64,000 nt of DNA, taken from assembly GCA_034509495.1 (NCBI GenBank), contig CM067519.1, positions 23,375,598 to 23,439,597 on the forward strand, written 5' to 3'. The notes beneath the pieces are model-generated. The model saw only the letters and a list, made by a program, of their open reading frames with translations, was not told the origin of the DNA and searched no databases. The DNA comes from Acestrorhynchus altus (Eukaryota; Chordata; Actinopteri; Characiformes; Acestrorhynchidae). Positions 1 through 11,034 of the stretch are shown here, one piece after another; the first letter of the stretch is position 1, and the number at the start of each line of letters is the position of its first letter. A program made the position numbers and the translations under genes.

Positions 1-758
1 TTTAAAAATGCTAATGACTAGAATGTTTTATCATTGCTAAAGATTTTGCAGTTTTTAACTGTGTGGAAAAAAAACATTTATTGGCAATTTGCTTTTAATA
101 TAGTCATTTAACAATGTTAGTTTAGCATTAAGCTCACATTCAATTTGCAATTAGCTCCTGGGTGCTGCAACTGTCTAACTGTTTAACTATAGGAGAGTTC
201 AAAGCCCCCCAAACCCGGAGGTATGGATCAGAAATGGACAAAATGGGAATGACAGAAGCTGAGCCAACAATGATACTAAACAGTTTAACTTAGATCAGAA
301 ACTTTTTGTTCCGATTTCAGTTCCTTGTGTCTTAGACAATGTTTACCTTGTTCCAAACAGTGCATGAGCACAATGACACTGGGTGATTTAAACCCTGGTT
401 TCAATTGCCACATACTAATTATAGAGATTTAACAAGGGCACCGAGGAGACCAAAAAGGAAGCGGATGTTGCTCAAAGCTGAGCACTTACTCAGTTTCACA
501 CATTCATCTGTCTGGCCAGATTCTTGTCTGACCCAGCCCTCTTACTTACTCACAGTCCTTCAGTATATTAACTGCAGTGGTGCTGATGTTTACTGTGCAC
601 TGGGATACTGGAGTAAGAACACTGTGGAAAGGTAATTCCTTATATTACCTCTATGTAATAATGATAATGCATTAGTTACAATGTGTCTACTTTACAGCTC
701 TGTTTATGTTGACATGCTATAAACCTTAGGATTATTGACTTAAGCAGCTTCTGTGCAG

Positions 759-3379
759 GTAACTGTCTGAACGTGGAGGATGTGGACATTGCAGACTGCA
801 CTGCTTGTGCTATTCATCACATCAGTTTTCTCCAAACCAGTAAGTTCTAATTGTCAGTTAGTACTCATATTATCTCCGTCTGTTGTTGTTTGTTTCTCAC
901 CCAAGGCTGTCCAAGGTTAAGGTTCAGGAAAGTAAACTAGGTGTGACTTATGTGTGGTTTATACTGTAGATGTTAAAGTCTTTCATGTTCAGTCACACAC
1001 ACAGTGACAGGCCTGTTCCTCACTCATATAATTTGATCATAACATCAATTTCTCAATCAGCCAAATCATTTCACATTAAGTGTAATGGTTTAATTACCAT
1101 ATTACAATATACTAAATCACTACGTGTTATTTAAAAGTATACGGAAATGTAAGAACATCATTCATTTGTCTCTTAATTTTAATGAAAACTGCTGTAAAGT
1201 GTCAAGACTAGACTGTCAGTATTAGACAGAATGGGGTGGATTTAAAGCAACATTTTGTAGCAAAAGTATCTTAAAATAACAGCTTTAAAATCTAAAAGCA
1301 TTTTTTGTGTCAGATGCATAGTTTGTATCTGTCAGATTATCCACAAATGCATGTGTACAAATGCATTAGCCTCTAAACAAATACAAATAAACAGGGAAGC
1401 TGTGGAATTTTTGGTTAAAAAGCACAATAATGTTAAATAAGTTGTATTTATATCCAAGGGTTTTTGATCCACATGGAGAATAAGAAGATTTTGTGTCTAT
1501 CAGCATTAGACATAAATTAATGTGATATAAACTAATGGCCTTCCTATGTGGACCATCAGACCATTTCAACGAGCAGCGCGGCTCGTCTTCAATGTTCCTA
1601 AATTCAGTCATGTAACTCCTCTGCTGCATTCCTTTCATTGGCTCCCTGTGGCTGCCCACATCACATTCAAAAACTTGATGCTGACCTAAAAAGCCAAAAA
1701 TGGACCAGCTCCTCCATACATGATGGCAATTGTCAAAACTGAAGCTGTACCAAGAGCCCTTCAAACTTCAAGTACAGCACGGCTTGACCCACCATCCCTC
1801 AAAACATGCATCCAGACTCTTTTCTGTTCTGGCACTAAAATGATGGAATGAACTTCCCCTGGGAGTCCAAACAGCTGAGTCCTTCACTGTCTTCAAACGC
1901 AGACTGAAGACTCATCTGTTTCAGGAGTATTTAACTCCATAAAGACTAAGGACTTACTTAGCTAAGGATATTCTGAGTGAACAGCAAAGCACTTTTGTAA
2001 GTCGCTCTGGATAAGGGCATCTGCTAAATGCAATAAATGTAAATGTAAATAAAATCATTGATTGTTCTAAGGATTACTTTTCTTAGTTAATGCACGTGGA
2101 CATGAAATTCCCTGAGATCTGGTTTGCACCGTACAATAGTTTATACAACCCCAAGCAGCACAGGCATCTTTTTCTAATACAATCTTATAAGAATTATTAG
2201 AAGTTGCCTGGACCAATATGGTGCCAACATTGACACATGATCCAGCAACCAATGCAGCATCTAGGTCTTTGTCTATTTTGCTTAGTAGTGGAAGAAAAAT
2301 TAATTTATGCATAATAATTCATTAAATGGCTTTAAATGACTGTTGTAAATAACATTTGTTTTAGCCACAGAAATCTGTGTACAAAAACTGTACACAGCTG
2401 TAACTGTACCCAACAAACTGAGCACATAAAACAGTGGTCACCAACAGTGGAATGCTGCTCCTGGAGCACCAACCCAAACCATCCCCACATCATAATCAGT
2501 TAATGCATTCAGAAGTGATTATTAATTAGATGTTACAGTGGTGTTTGGGGTTGGTTGGTTGGTTGGTTGGTTGATTGGTTGGTTGATTGGATGGAACATG
2601 AATGAACAACCCTAGAAATCTGGAAAAAAAAAACCCACAAGAAATACTGTTAAAATGATCCATATAATATTATTAAAAATGAAAAAACTAGCAAGTTGTG
2701 CGCTAATGCCAGTATATTTTCTGCCAATGCCAAGACATAAGCATCAACAATGAGACTGCATCCACTTGGTATAGAGCTGTGAAGAAATAAGATGTAATGT
2801 GGTTGTAAATGCAGTAAAATGAATGAGATATAGATATGTTAGTGTAGTAGTCACCTGAAATAGTGCTCAACTAGAACGAATCATACTAATATGATTCCAA
2901 TATCATCATGCATCCGTTAATGATCTCATCAAATCTCTTGCACAGTTTGCTTCAAGAAGCCTAAATAAGGACTTGATCCAAAGAGACCTTCAAACATCTG
3001 ACTCCATGGAATCAAATGTGTCAGCTGAGGATGTCTCAAACTCGTCTGAGTCAGCTGAGGATTTCAAATCCAGTGAATCCTCAGAATCTGCATCCAGCTC
3101 TTCCTCTTCATCAAGTGAATCTTCACTAATTGAGGAGGATGTTCTCACCACTCTTCTGCCAAGTATCACAGAAACAGCCACCACACCTGAAAACATCACT
3201 TGTTTCACTGTCACTCTTAAGACCACTGAAGCCAGAGGGGATAACTAAAGGATTGCTGTTTTATGGGTTGTTCCTCAAAGGTCAAGAAGGAAGGAAGTAC
3301 TGTAAAATGCACTGTTTCAGCACTATTTATTTCAGATTACTTTTCTTTGGCTAAATCTGTTTCATCTCTTGGAAATAAA
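759..3379 (+). CDS. Small acidic Ser-rich secreted SCPP-family protein with C-terminal RGDN
   Basis: Two coding exons are visible. Exon 759-839 follows an acceptor (ctgtgcag), has its ATG at 780, and encodes a 20-residue segment that is a typical signal peptide (MWTLQTALLVLFITSVFSKP), ending at a GTAAGT donor. Exon 2946-3248 continues in phase 0 and adds 100 residues; AATAAA follows at 3374-3379. The mature protein is rich in Ser and Glu, with SSE/ESS clusters like casein-kinase (Fam20C-type) phosphorylation sites and a run of eight serines, and ends EARGDN. Phase-0 introns, a signal-peptide exon that stops just after the cleavage region, acidic Ser-rich content and tail-to-tail linkage to osteopontin are all marks of the secretory calcium-binding phosphoprotein family. 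Expected role, from the family: an extracellular mineral-binding matrix protein. I cannot say which SCPP it is; an scpp1-like gene is one possibility. The 2.1-kb intron holds an L2 LINE fragment, and I may have missed a very short internal exon. Total seen: 120 residues, small for an acidic SCPP. Confidence 0.72.
1545..2055 (+). mobile_element. LINE L2-type 3' end (truncated)
   Basis: The segment decodes, with breaks, to the C-terminal end of a fish L2-type reverse-transcriptase polyprotein (LHWLPVAA-, LFSVLA- and RLKTHLF-like stretches). It ends with the characteristic 3' tail around 1995-2050 (taagtcgctctggataaggg followed by gcatctgctaaatg), then TGTAAA repeats. It is 5'-truncated and lies inside the intron of the SCPP gene in the same orientation. 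Confidence 0.85.
2430..2592. repeat. MITE-like fragment followed by (TTGG)n simple repeat
   Basis: At 2430-2540 is a decayed copy of the 'gctcctggagcac' palindromic repeat family seen elsewhere in the window. From about 2547 to 2592 there is a (TTGG)n tract with TTGA variants. It lies in the SCPP intron. Confidence 0.6.
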
Positions 3380-3529
3380 TGATCAGCATTTTGACAAGGA
3401 ATGAAAAAGTGTTTTTTCATTGTATACCAATGGTTATACAAGGCTACTGTGTACCACAGCCGGTCTGGACTTCTCTGGGGCCCTAAGCAAAATTCAAAAT
3501 ATCTGAACAAGGCTATGGTTAGAGAAGCA

Positions 3530-3775
3530 GGGTGGCATGGTGGTGCTGCAGGTAGTGCATGTGTGCAGCTTTGGTTTGTTATCCTCATGTCCGTGCGGGT
3601 TTCCTCCAGCCAAAATGCTCATGGTAGGAGAACTGGCCATACTATATAACCTCTAGGTGTGTGTGTGGGGGAGGGATGGATGCTGGTGTCTTGTCCAGAG
3701 GGTATTCCTGCCCTGTGCCTGATGACTCTAGGTGGGCTCTGGATCAACTGTGACCCTTTTCAGGAAGAAGCAGGT
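3530..3775 (+). mobile_element. Fish SINE-like element (tRNA head decayed)
   Basis: It begins gcagggtggcatggtggtgc, contains gtccgtgcgggtttcctcc, and continues through a 'tgtccagagggtattcctgcc' block to 'aggtgggctctggatcaac'. This order matches a SINE family common in teleosts. It lies just past the poly(A) signal of the SCPP gene. Confidence 0.65.
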
Positions 3776-4287
3776 AAGATAATGACCTGAGAAGCACAAA
3801 CAAATGTTTACCTGACTGCTGTTCTTGCAGTTCACTCCCATGGAGTTTATTTCTGCTTCTCATGTCCTGAGGTGGATAATCCAGTTAAAAAAACAAAAAT
3901 CTGATTTTTATCCAACTGCCTGGGCGGCTGTGTGAATGGCTGAGCCGCTGCAAAGCCACAGGCCGCAGGCCACACAGGCAGTCGAAACTCTTTGCACCTG
4001 GAAGGCTCACATCTCAACGGATGGTCTTGCTTCATATTCAGATTACAATGTGACACTAACTCACCCTTACTTGATGCAAGAGGGGGCCTTTAATTTTAAT
4101 TCATTAATTAAACTTTAATTAATTTGCGGGACCCTATGCAACACACATACTGAGATTATAGGGTGTTCCAGCTCTGGCTGGGAGGCAGAATGTATGTGAG
4201 AAGGTTGTTAAATGAACAGATTCAGAGTTTGGCCCTAATATATACTTTAACCAAAACAACAACAACATAAACTATTAATCCTACAGC

Positions 4288-4495
4288 AAACTGAAAACCA
4301 ACCCTGCTCTGAAGAGCTACCTTGTTACCAGGTTTCAACTCCAACCTTACTCTACCCAAGTCTACCCAATTAAACTCAATCAAGAACTTCTGAAGGCAGT
4401 AATTAGTTGGATCAGGTGGGTTGCATTGGGGTAGGATCTAAAGTTTGCAGGAATGTTGCTGTCCAGGAGCAGGGTTGATGACCCCTGCCCTAGAC
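4288..4495. mobile_element. Palindromic MITE-like element
   Basis: The left end (accctgctctgaagagctacc) and the right end (gctgtccaggagcagggtt) are imperfect inverted repeats, and the centre reads aacttctgaaggcagtaatt. The whole can fold as one long hairpin, as in non-autonomous hAT-type repeats of fish. Related partial copies lie at 37110-37255, 38250-38292 and inside sh3bp2 introns. Confidence 0.65.
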
Positions 4496-6414
4496 AAAAA
4501 CAGAAGTGTTCTGTTTGTGTTCTGTGTCACATGTGTGGGTAGGAGTCCTCTAATTAGAGAATAAGACAGAAATGGAGACCAAACTATTACAAGACTAAAA
4601 GGCAGAAGACAAAACATGGACAGTAGACATCATGAACATGTTCCCAAACTCTTTCCTGGTACTCCTGAGTATTTTGTGGATTCCCCTGTGACAGTGGAAA
4701 GGAAAACGAATCACAGACTAGGAGGAAGAAACTTTAAGACTCAAAAGGCCTGCACATCCTTCTTGGCACCAGAATATAACAAGATAGCAGAAGAATAAAA
4801 AGATCTGGACAGAAAGATAATGAAGAGCTATGGTTCAAGGCCTGAAGGCCTGTGTAATATATGACAGAGCCAGCAGAGGGAGCCAAAATGCAAGTCAGGG
4901 TCAGAAGAGGAGACAGACCTGAATGTGTATAATTAAACACAACTGGGTTATTAAAATTGTGGCTTGTTTTAATGAAAGAAGCAATGGAGGGAGGCAAGGT
5001 GCTTATTCACATAACATTTACAAGGGGCAATTCTCATTGAAGCCCCTGTTTAAAGGTCCTGGTGAAAAAAAAATTGTCCTCCTATATGAAAATTACTTTA
5101 TTTAAAAGACTTTATTTCAATGCTTTCAGGGCAGAATTCTACCCAATGTGTGAGTGTCGGTACCTATGTGGCTGATTGCAAAGACATTAAAGGAGTTCTC
5201 CAAGTGGGACCCTCTGAGCCAGGGGCCTAAGTGGATTTATCCTCTGTCCCTCACATACGTAGATCACCGTCCACCACTGCTTTTCCATTTTTGATTCAAT
5301 GCAAATACATAATGGATAGTATCCTAAACCAATACTTATTGTTTAAAAATTAGATATTTTTGTGCTTTTTTTATTTGTCTTGCATGACGACCACTCAACT
5401 AGACATTGAAGAGGAAACACATTGACTGTACAAAAGGGAAATTGGTTCACTTTTTGTCCCACAAACTGTAGACACAAATACATTTTTGATCGAAACATGG
5501 TCAACCTTCTAGGCTAGAGGTGGGCTAGATTTACTTTTTCAGGAGAGGGTGCCTATGTGTACTATTACTGTAACAATATCTAGTGTTTTTTGGGTGTGTT
5601 TTTTTTGTTTGTTTGTTGTTTAAACATGGGCTCTATCTGGATTGGTAACTGAACAGTGGTTCCTAGATGGGACCCCTGTGAGACTAAGCTGGGCTGTGTA
5701 ATAATGGGGCCCAGTGTAGGACTGGCCATTGGGATAACCGGGGTGAAACAGAGGGCTGATACAGGTGTTGGCTGCTAAGAGGGTGAAGGGGCCAGTCGCC
5801 ACTACCTGCCCCCCAGCCCCATCGAGAAAATGAAACGACCCCAGTAGCCATGCAGTTTCACGTGCTCATCTTATATATTTAGTGAAGTCATCTCTTATAG
5901 ATCAGGGATGTTGTTTAAGAGTTTCAGTAAGCATTGCATGACCCTTGTCAGCAGCAAAGGATTATTTTTCCAAAGGATCTGAGATGAGACTTTGGGATCT
6001 ACAGCTTTACAGCTTGTTCTGGTAGCTGGAATGTTTGAAACTCATTGTCTGACTTCACCATGTTGTAATTAAAAACATAACAGTGCTCCTTGGGGATTTG
6101 TGCTGAAATAGGCCTCTGTCTGCTCTTCTTCAAGATGTAGTGGGCTGAGGATTGGTCTGTACAAAGACGATTCAGTGACTTTGAAAAATGTCTGCAGTGC
6201 AGACTTATAATTTAAAACAAAAGTTCAGTTTTGGGGCTGGAACTAAGTGTACGATTGGACTCAAGACTATGCAGAGTATTGAGGGCCTGCAGTCTTTGCC
6301 TTTGTTCATCCTGTTTAGTGTTCTCCATTTTCCATTACGTCTGTTTTATCCTAGATATTTGTTCATGATCAGTTTTGGAACTATAGAGGAAAATTACAAA
6401 TTTCCTAAAAATTT
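4496..6414. other. Intergenic stretch without a recognised gene
   Basis: I see no convincing exon here. The part at 5620-5830 (taaacatgggctctatctgg onward, with repeated gggacccc/ggggccc words) resembles a block at 61180-61390 inside an sh3bp2 intron, so it is probably a dispersed repeat. The rest shows nothing recognisable. Confidence 0.5.
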
Positions 6415-6690
6415 GGACAAAGTCCGTAGCGAGCCTGCTAACACCGCGGTATTGTTTTTGGACAAAGTCTGTAGCGAGCCTGCTAACACCGCGGTATTGT
6501 TTTTGGACAAAGTCCATAGCGAGCCTGCTAACACAATGGTGTTGTTTTTGGACAAAGTCCATAGCGAGCCTGCTAAAACAATGGTGTTGTTTTTGGACAA
6601 AGTCCATAGCGAGCCTGCTAACACCATGGTAGTGTTTTTTGGACAAAGTCCGTAGCAAGCCTGCTAACAACACGGTAGTGTTTTTGGACA
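6415..6690. repeat. 45-bp minisatellite, six units plus a partial seventh
   Basis: The word ggacaaagtc recurs at 6415, 6460, 6505, 6550, 6595 and 6641, and ggaca again at 6686. The period is 45 bp, with one single-base insertion in the sixth unit. Units share 'agcgagcctgctaa' and differ mainly in the codon-like triplets around 'acaccgcggtatt' versus 'acaatggtgttg'. Because 45 is divisible by 3, reading frames stay open on both strands across the array; this is a by-product of the period and not evidence of a protein. It lies about 360 bp past the 3' end of spp1. Confidence 0.9.
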
Positions 6691-7048
6691 GGCTGGGCTA
6701 ATTTTGAATTAGGACTATAGCCTGTATGCTAATGCCCCAATAACAATGTTTCAGTGTTGGCCACAATTAATGATAGTTAGCTTATCGAGCAAATGTAATG
6801 CTGTTTGGGTAGCATCTTTCTGTAAAATGATGACCAGTGGCAGTTTCTTGAGAACTCTGAAAGAGCGCAAGAAAATAGATGGTGCTAAAAGGCTACTGGT
6901 GTTGCGTTGAAACAGTTGATTAAGTTGCACTCAGTGACCATTTGGAAATTAAATGAAGGTGGATAAATTTATGCATCAAAAAGAGAATCGCAAATACAAA
7001 ACAGTCAAAAAAGTCATCTGTTGGATTTTTTTTTTTTTGAAAAAAGAA

Positions 7049-7054
7049 TTTATT
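7049..7054 (-). terminator. spp1: Poly(A) signal of spp1
   Basis: TTTATT on the + strand gives AATAAA on the - strand, about 300 bases past the spp1 stop codon at 7351-7353. It is the first canonical hexamer I see downstream. Confidence 0.6.
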
Positions 7055-7350
7055 CATAAAGGATAAATCATGATATATGGCAGAATAAAATACTTTACAT
7101 AAACATACTGTAAATAAATGTGCAAAATGTTGTTTTGTTGAGATGAAACTGCTTCTTTACAGGTAGCATCATGCAGCCACAGCCCGGGACCAGGCTTGTC
7201 TGAAGAAGTGTATCATTGCGATCTGCTACTTATATTTTCTCTCTCTCTCTCATGGAGACAATGAAGTGAGTCACTTATTAGCACCACTCTGGATAAGGTT
7301 GCATTCTTCACTGTGAACAGCAGTTTTGGGTCTTGTGCTTGGTGGTATGT

Positions 7351-9258
7351 TTATTTGGCGATGACAACATCGGGGATGTCACTCGTGGCCTCAACAACCT
7401 GCTCGGTGGAGTCATCCTCCTGGCTCTCAGAGCTCTGAGAGGAGTCACCCTCACCATCCGCAGCACCGGGAGTGGCAGTGGCCTCCTCGCTGCTTTGGCT
7501 GCTCTCGGACTCTGCTGTCTCCTCCTGGCTGGTGCTAGCACTGGCACTCTCGCCGGTGGCATCACTGGCACTGGCACCTTCACTTTCCTCCTGTGCAGCT
7601 GGGGCGCTTTCCTCACTGCCCAAGGATGCCTGCTTTGCATTAGGCTCCTCTTCCTCTGTACCGCTAGATGCCTCCTGACCCTGGCTCTCCTCCTCAGGGG
7701 TGCTAGTGTCCTCCTCCAGGACCTCATTATGCACCTGCAGAGCCTGAGAACATAATAAGAAGCATATGTTGACTCAGTCTAGGTTCTGATATTGCAGAGG
7801 TCTTAAACTCTGGAACTTAAATTAAGTTTCCCATCCTGAATTTTGGAATCAAATTGCTGCCATATAATTCACCCTCACTCTCTACTAAAGTCTCCTTATA
7901 ATGCTCATATAATCTGATCCACATGGCCATTAGGATCAACAGTCCATGAGAACTCTTATACACCTACAAGTGTCACATATGGCCTAATATGCTCTAATAG
8001 GGTTCTAATAGGTTCCCTTTGAGATGTACTTCTGTTTTTTCACTATGGGCATAAGTTTGAACCTTTCAAAACCAATTAACTCTACCATATGGGCTTGTTT
8101 ACCTTGTAAACCTTCAGATGCTTTTCTACATCATTGGCTTCCTGGCCATCATAGTGGGAGGCTTTCTTGCTGATGGTGTTCAGGCCTTCAGTGTGCTCAG
8201 ATCCATAGGACTTGTAGGGAGAAGGTATTTTTTCAATTTCATTGGCATCCACGTAGATGATGGTCTTCTTGTAGTCACTGGGGTAGCCCATGTTGTCTCC
8301 ACGGCCATTGATAATAACAGGACCCAGGGTGGGCTCCACAGTCATAGGTAGGGCAGTAGTGGCCTCAGTCTCTCCTGACTCAGCACTCTCACTGGATTCA
8401 TCGGTGTCCTGAATTGAAACAGCACAGAACAGGAGGTCCATTAATAAACTTACAGCTGAGCCCTTGTCTTACAACTGTTCCTTTGTTCACTTTGTGTGAA
8501 CATTTGATGATGAATAGACTGAGACTTTATGAGTTCTGTTTCTGAGACAAGAGGTGTTCTTCTGTAGGTGACTGTATTTATGTGGTATTACAAAAATTTC
8601 TATATCTTATATTATTATGTCCTAACCTAACCTGTATATGAAATCTTTCAGTTGGGTTCATTGTAAGTGGACACTTAAATTGGCATAGTGTGTTTTTAGA
8701 CCTGTTAGAATCTATTATATTGGATAATATTTTAGATCAGTATCAATTAGTCATAGTTATGACAAAATTATAGCAGCACAATCTTTTTCCAATGACTTGC
8801 ATTGAAAAGTTGTCGTTTTGGAGATACAAGGTTTTTGGCATGATGGCAATGATAGATAAATTCAGCATATAAAGAATGTTGGTGTATACTACATACTGCA
8901 GTTATTTATGTAGCTTGTTACTGCAAAACACAAATTAAATTGGTAACCAACTGATACTTGGTATCGTCCAATTCCCAGAATTCCAACCACAATTTGGATC
9001 AGGATCAAAACTGTGAGGGATTAGGTTGGATTGGTGTATCCCGAGTTACATCTACGTATATTAACAGCATGTGGGTTGACTCACGGCGTCTTGTGTGTCC
9101 ACACTGTCAGCACTGTCTGCGCTGTCGTCCTTGTCTGATTCCGTGTTTGTGTTCTGGAAATGGAAGAAACAGTCACAAGACAGAGTCATTGGCCTGGTCA
9201 CCCACAGTGTGTCCAGACAAACAGCCTTATTGTTGGAGCCTTCTGGATTTTATTAGAC

Positions 9259-9304
<46 letters not shown>

Positions 9305-11034
9305 CGCTGTGGTGTCTCATGTGGTCAGAAGGATGAGTTGCCTTTTACCTCAGTTTCATCTGAGTCGTCCTCATCTGGAGCTTCTGTAGTTGCTGCTGCT
9401 TTCATGGCCTGAGACAAAAAGCACCCCACAATGTGAGAAACACCCACTAGATCTTAAAGTCAAGTGGCAATTATCATACTTGACACAAAGACTTCCAAAG
9501 GCAATGTATGAATTTGAATACAGTGGAATTACAGTGAAATATGTAGCTCTAGGGACTGGAACTAGGCCTACCTGAGCAGGTACTGTCTGTTCTGGTTGTG
9601 CAGGGGATTTCTGCAGAATTGGGGGTGGCTGTGTGAGAGATTAATGGCATGTTGTTAGATTTAAAGCTTTTTTTCTTCCCACATTTTCTGTCTTCTAAGA
9701 CAAATAAACCCTCACCAGTTTGGCAACTACCTGTTCCTCGGAGCTCTCTGAGCTGCTTGCTGAACGTTTCACCTGCAAGAGAGGCACAAAATACACACTG
9801 ATCATAACTGGGTTACTACCCTATGATCTGAAGATTGTAGGTTCAATTGTAGGTGCTTGCCATGGAGTCTGAGAGAACAAAATTGGCCATGCCCTTTCTG
9901 GATGAGTAAGTGGTGCTTTCTCCTCACATCACACCTAGTGAATGATGGTTGGCACAGATTTTAGCCATTGTATTGGAGCTGGGGACCTCTGAATGAGTTG
10001 GATGCCTAACAATTATTCAGTGGCCGCAGTTCGAATAGAGGTGGTAGCTGACTTGCTTGTCTTCATCTCCTAATGTCAAGAGCATCATATGTGATAAGGA
10101 GAATGTCCTAACGGGGTTGGGTATCTGACACTTCCAAATTGGGGTGGTGGTAGGGGGTGTCTTCTTTAAGGGTCCTTTCAGAAAACAGTTCTTAATGGGT
10201 TATATAAATGACTATATAAAGAACCATGGCAACTCAAGGTTCCATTTGAATATTAAGACCCTCTGCAAAGACACAATGTGAAATCAGCAGCTGCCCTTTT
10301 CAAACTGCCACCAATGCAGCATCACTGGTCAGCCAACACACTCAGAGGAAAGCACCAGGTGCCCACTCTGATATTGCGTCATTGCAATAGGAGTGATGGC
10401 CAAATGTACTGCTGACTATGAAGTAGAAAGACCAAGGATTCGAACTTGCTCAACCATAGTGTCAGTATCTTTGTCTGCTGAGCTACTTGGAGACTGCAAC
10501 TGACATGGTAATGGTCTGTTAGTTTATGCTGCACTGGTATGAGTGGATCAGGCACAGCAGTGCTGCTGGCATGTTTATACTCCTCAGTGTCACTGCCAAA
10601 CTGAGAAGAGTCTAACCAGAAATATCAGACAACAGCATCCTGTGAGTGCTGATGACGGACTAGAGAATGACAAATTGTGCACAAGCAGATGAGCTTCAGT
10701 GTCTATTTTAATTCATCCCGAATCATAGTGCTAGCACATTAGACCACTGAGTGACTCGGAACCTCATGCCTTCCTTGATTGCCCAGTATGCAGGACAGTC
10801 ATAAAAATGCAAGACATGGGATTTCAGGACCAGTCTTATGAACCTGTGATTTAAAGGGATAATAAATGATTGTTCTGCACATTACAGTTATTTGGAATCC
10901 TGTGCAACAGCACCATTCACTAGACTAACATTGGTAGTCCCTTAGCAGTTCATTCAGAACTTACAGGACGGCAGTAGACCACAGCGAAGAGGAGCACAAA
11001 AACAATGACAGCCTTCATCTTCTTCAGGTGTATT
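7351..11034 (-). CDS. spp1: Osteopontin (secreted phosphoprotein 1)
   Basis: Coding exons in transcript order: 11034-10965 (ATG at 11018), 9772-9716, 9628-9572, 9408-9349, 9153-9085, 8408-8103 and 7743-7351, all joined in phase 0 with GT-AG borders, for 331 residues. The 18-residue start MKAVIVFVLLFAVVYCRP is the signal peptide. The next exon has the SSSESSEE acidic cluster expected of the second coding exon of osteopontin, followed by a PPP/Gln-rich exon and Asp/Glu/Thr exons. The long 102-residue exon carries NGRGDN, the integrin-binding site (codons 8295-8303), followed by a Tyr-rich stretch. The last exon is a 130-residue Ser/Glu/Ala-rich tail ending VVIAK. Osteopontin is a secreted, phosphorylated matrix protein that binds mineral and RGD integrins in bone, and is also a cytokine. 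The donor of exon 9772-9716 is ambiguous: CAG|GTAGTT at 9731 would give a 14-residue exon, also in phase. Introns contain a TG microsatellite and SINE-like repeats. Confidence 0.95.
9261..9298. repeat. (TG)19 microsatellite
   Basis: Uninterrupted TG dinucleotides in the spp1 intron between exons 9408-9349 and 9153-9085. Confidence 0.95.
9800..10160 (+). mobile_element. Decayed SINE-like repeats in spp1 intron
   Basis: There are two tRNA-like B-box traces (ttgtaggttcaattgtagg near 9836 and cgcagttcgaatagagg near 10025). The distal body 'ggggttgggtatctgacact' followed by 'tccaaattggggtgg' matches the SINE body at 14940-14980. The copies are too decayed for firm borders. Confidence 0.5.
10395..10700 (-). 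mobile_element. SINE remnant (-) next to a second dispersed repeat
   Basis: At 10435-10490 the - strand reads a tRNA-like head (ccaagtagctcagcagac, with a B box aagttcgaatcc). From about 10530 to 10690 is a different fish repeat that includes 'gagtggatcaggcacagcag' and 'cctcagtgtcactgcc'. Both lie in the first coding intron of spp1. Confidence 0.5.

Noticed and set aside
1366..1764. 132-codon - strand frame
   Set aside because: It is largely antisense to the L2 LINE fragment.
2990..3226. Acidic - strand frame of 78 codons
   Set aside because: It is the antisense of the Ser/Glu repeats of the SCPP exon. The + strand has the signal-peptide exon, splice sites and poly(A) signal.
6188..6655. 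155-codon + strand open frame with 15-residue repeats
   Set aside because: It is the 45-bp minisatellite read in frame. The - strand is open too, and there is no start context, signal or splice structure.
6415..6690. Regular repeats as a CRISPR array
   Set aside because: The units are contiguous without unique spacers, and the DNA is vertebrate.
7308..7755. Long frames overlapping the last spp1 exon, in other frames and on the + strand
   Set aside because: They are shadows of the low-complexity Ser/Glu-rich spp1 exon, which fixes the true frame through phase-0 splicing.
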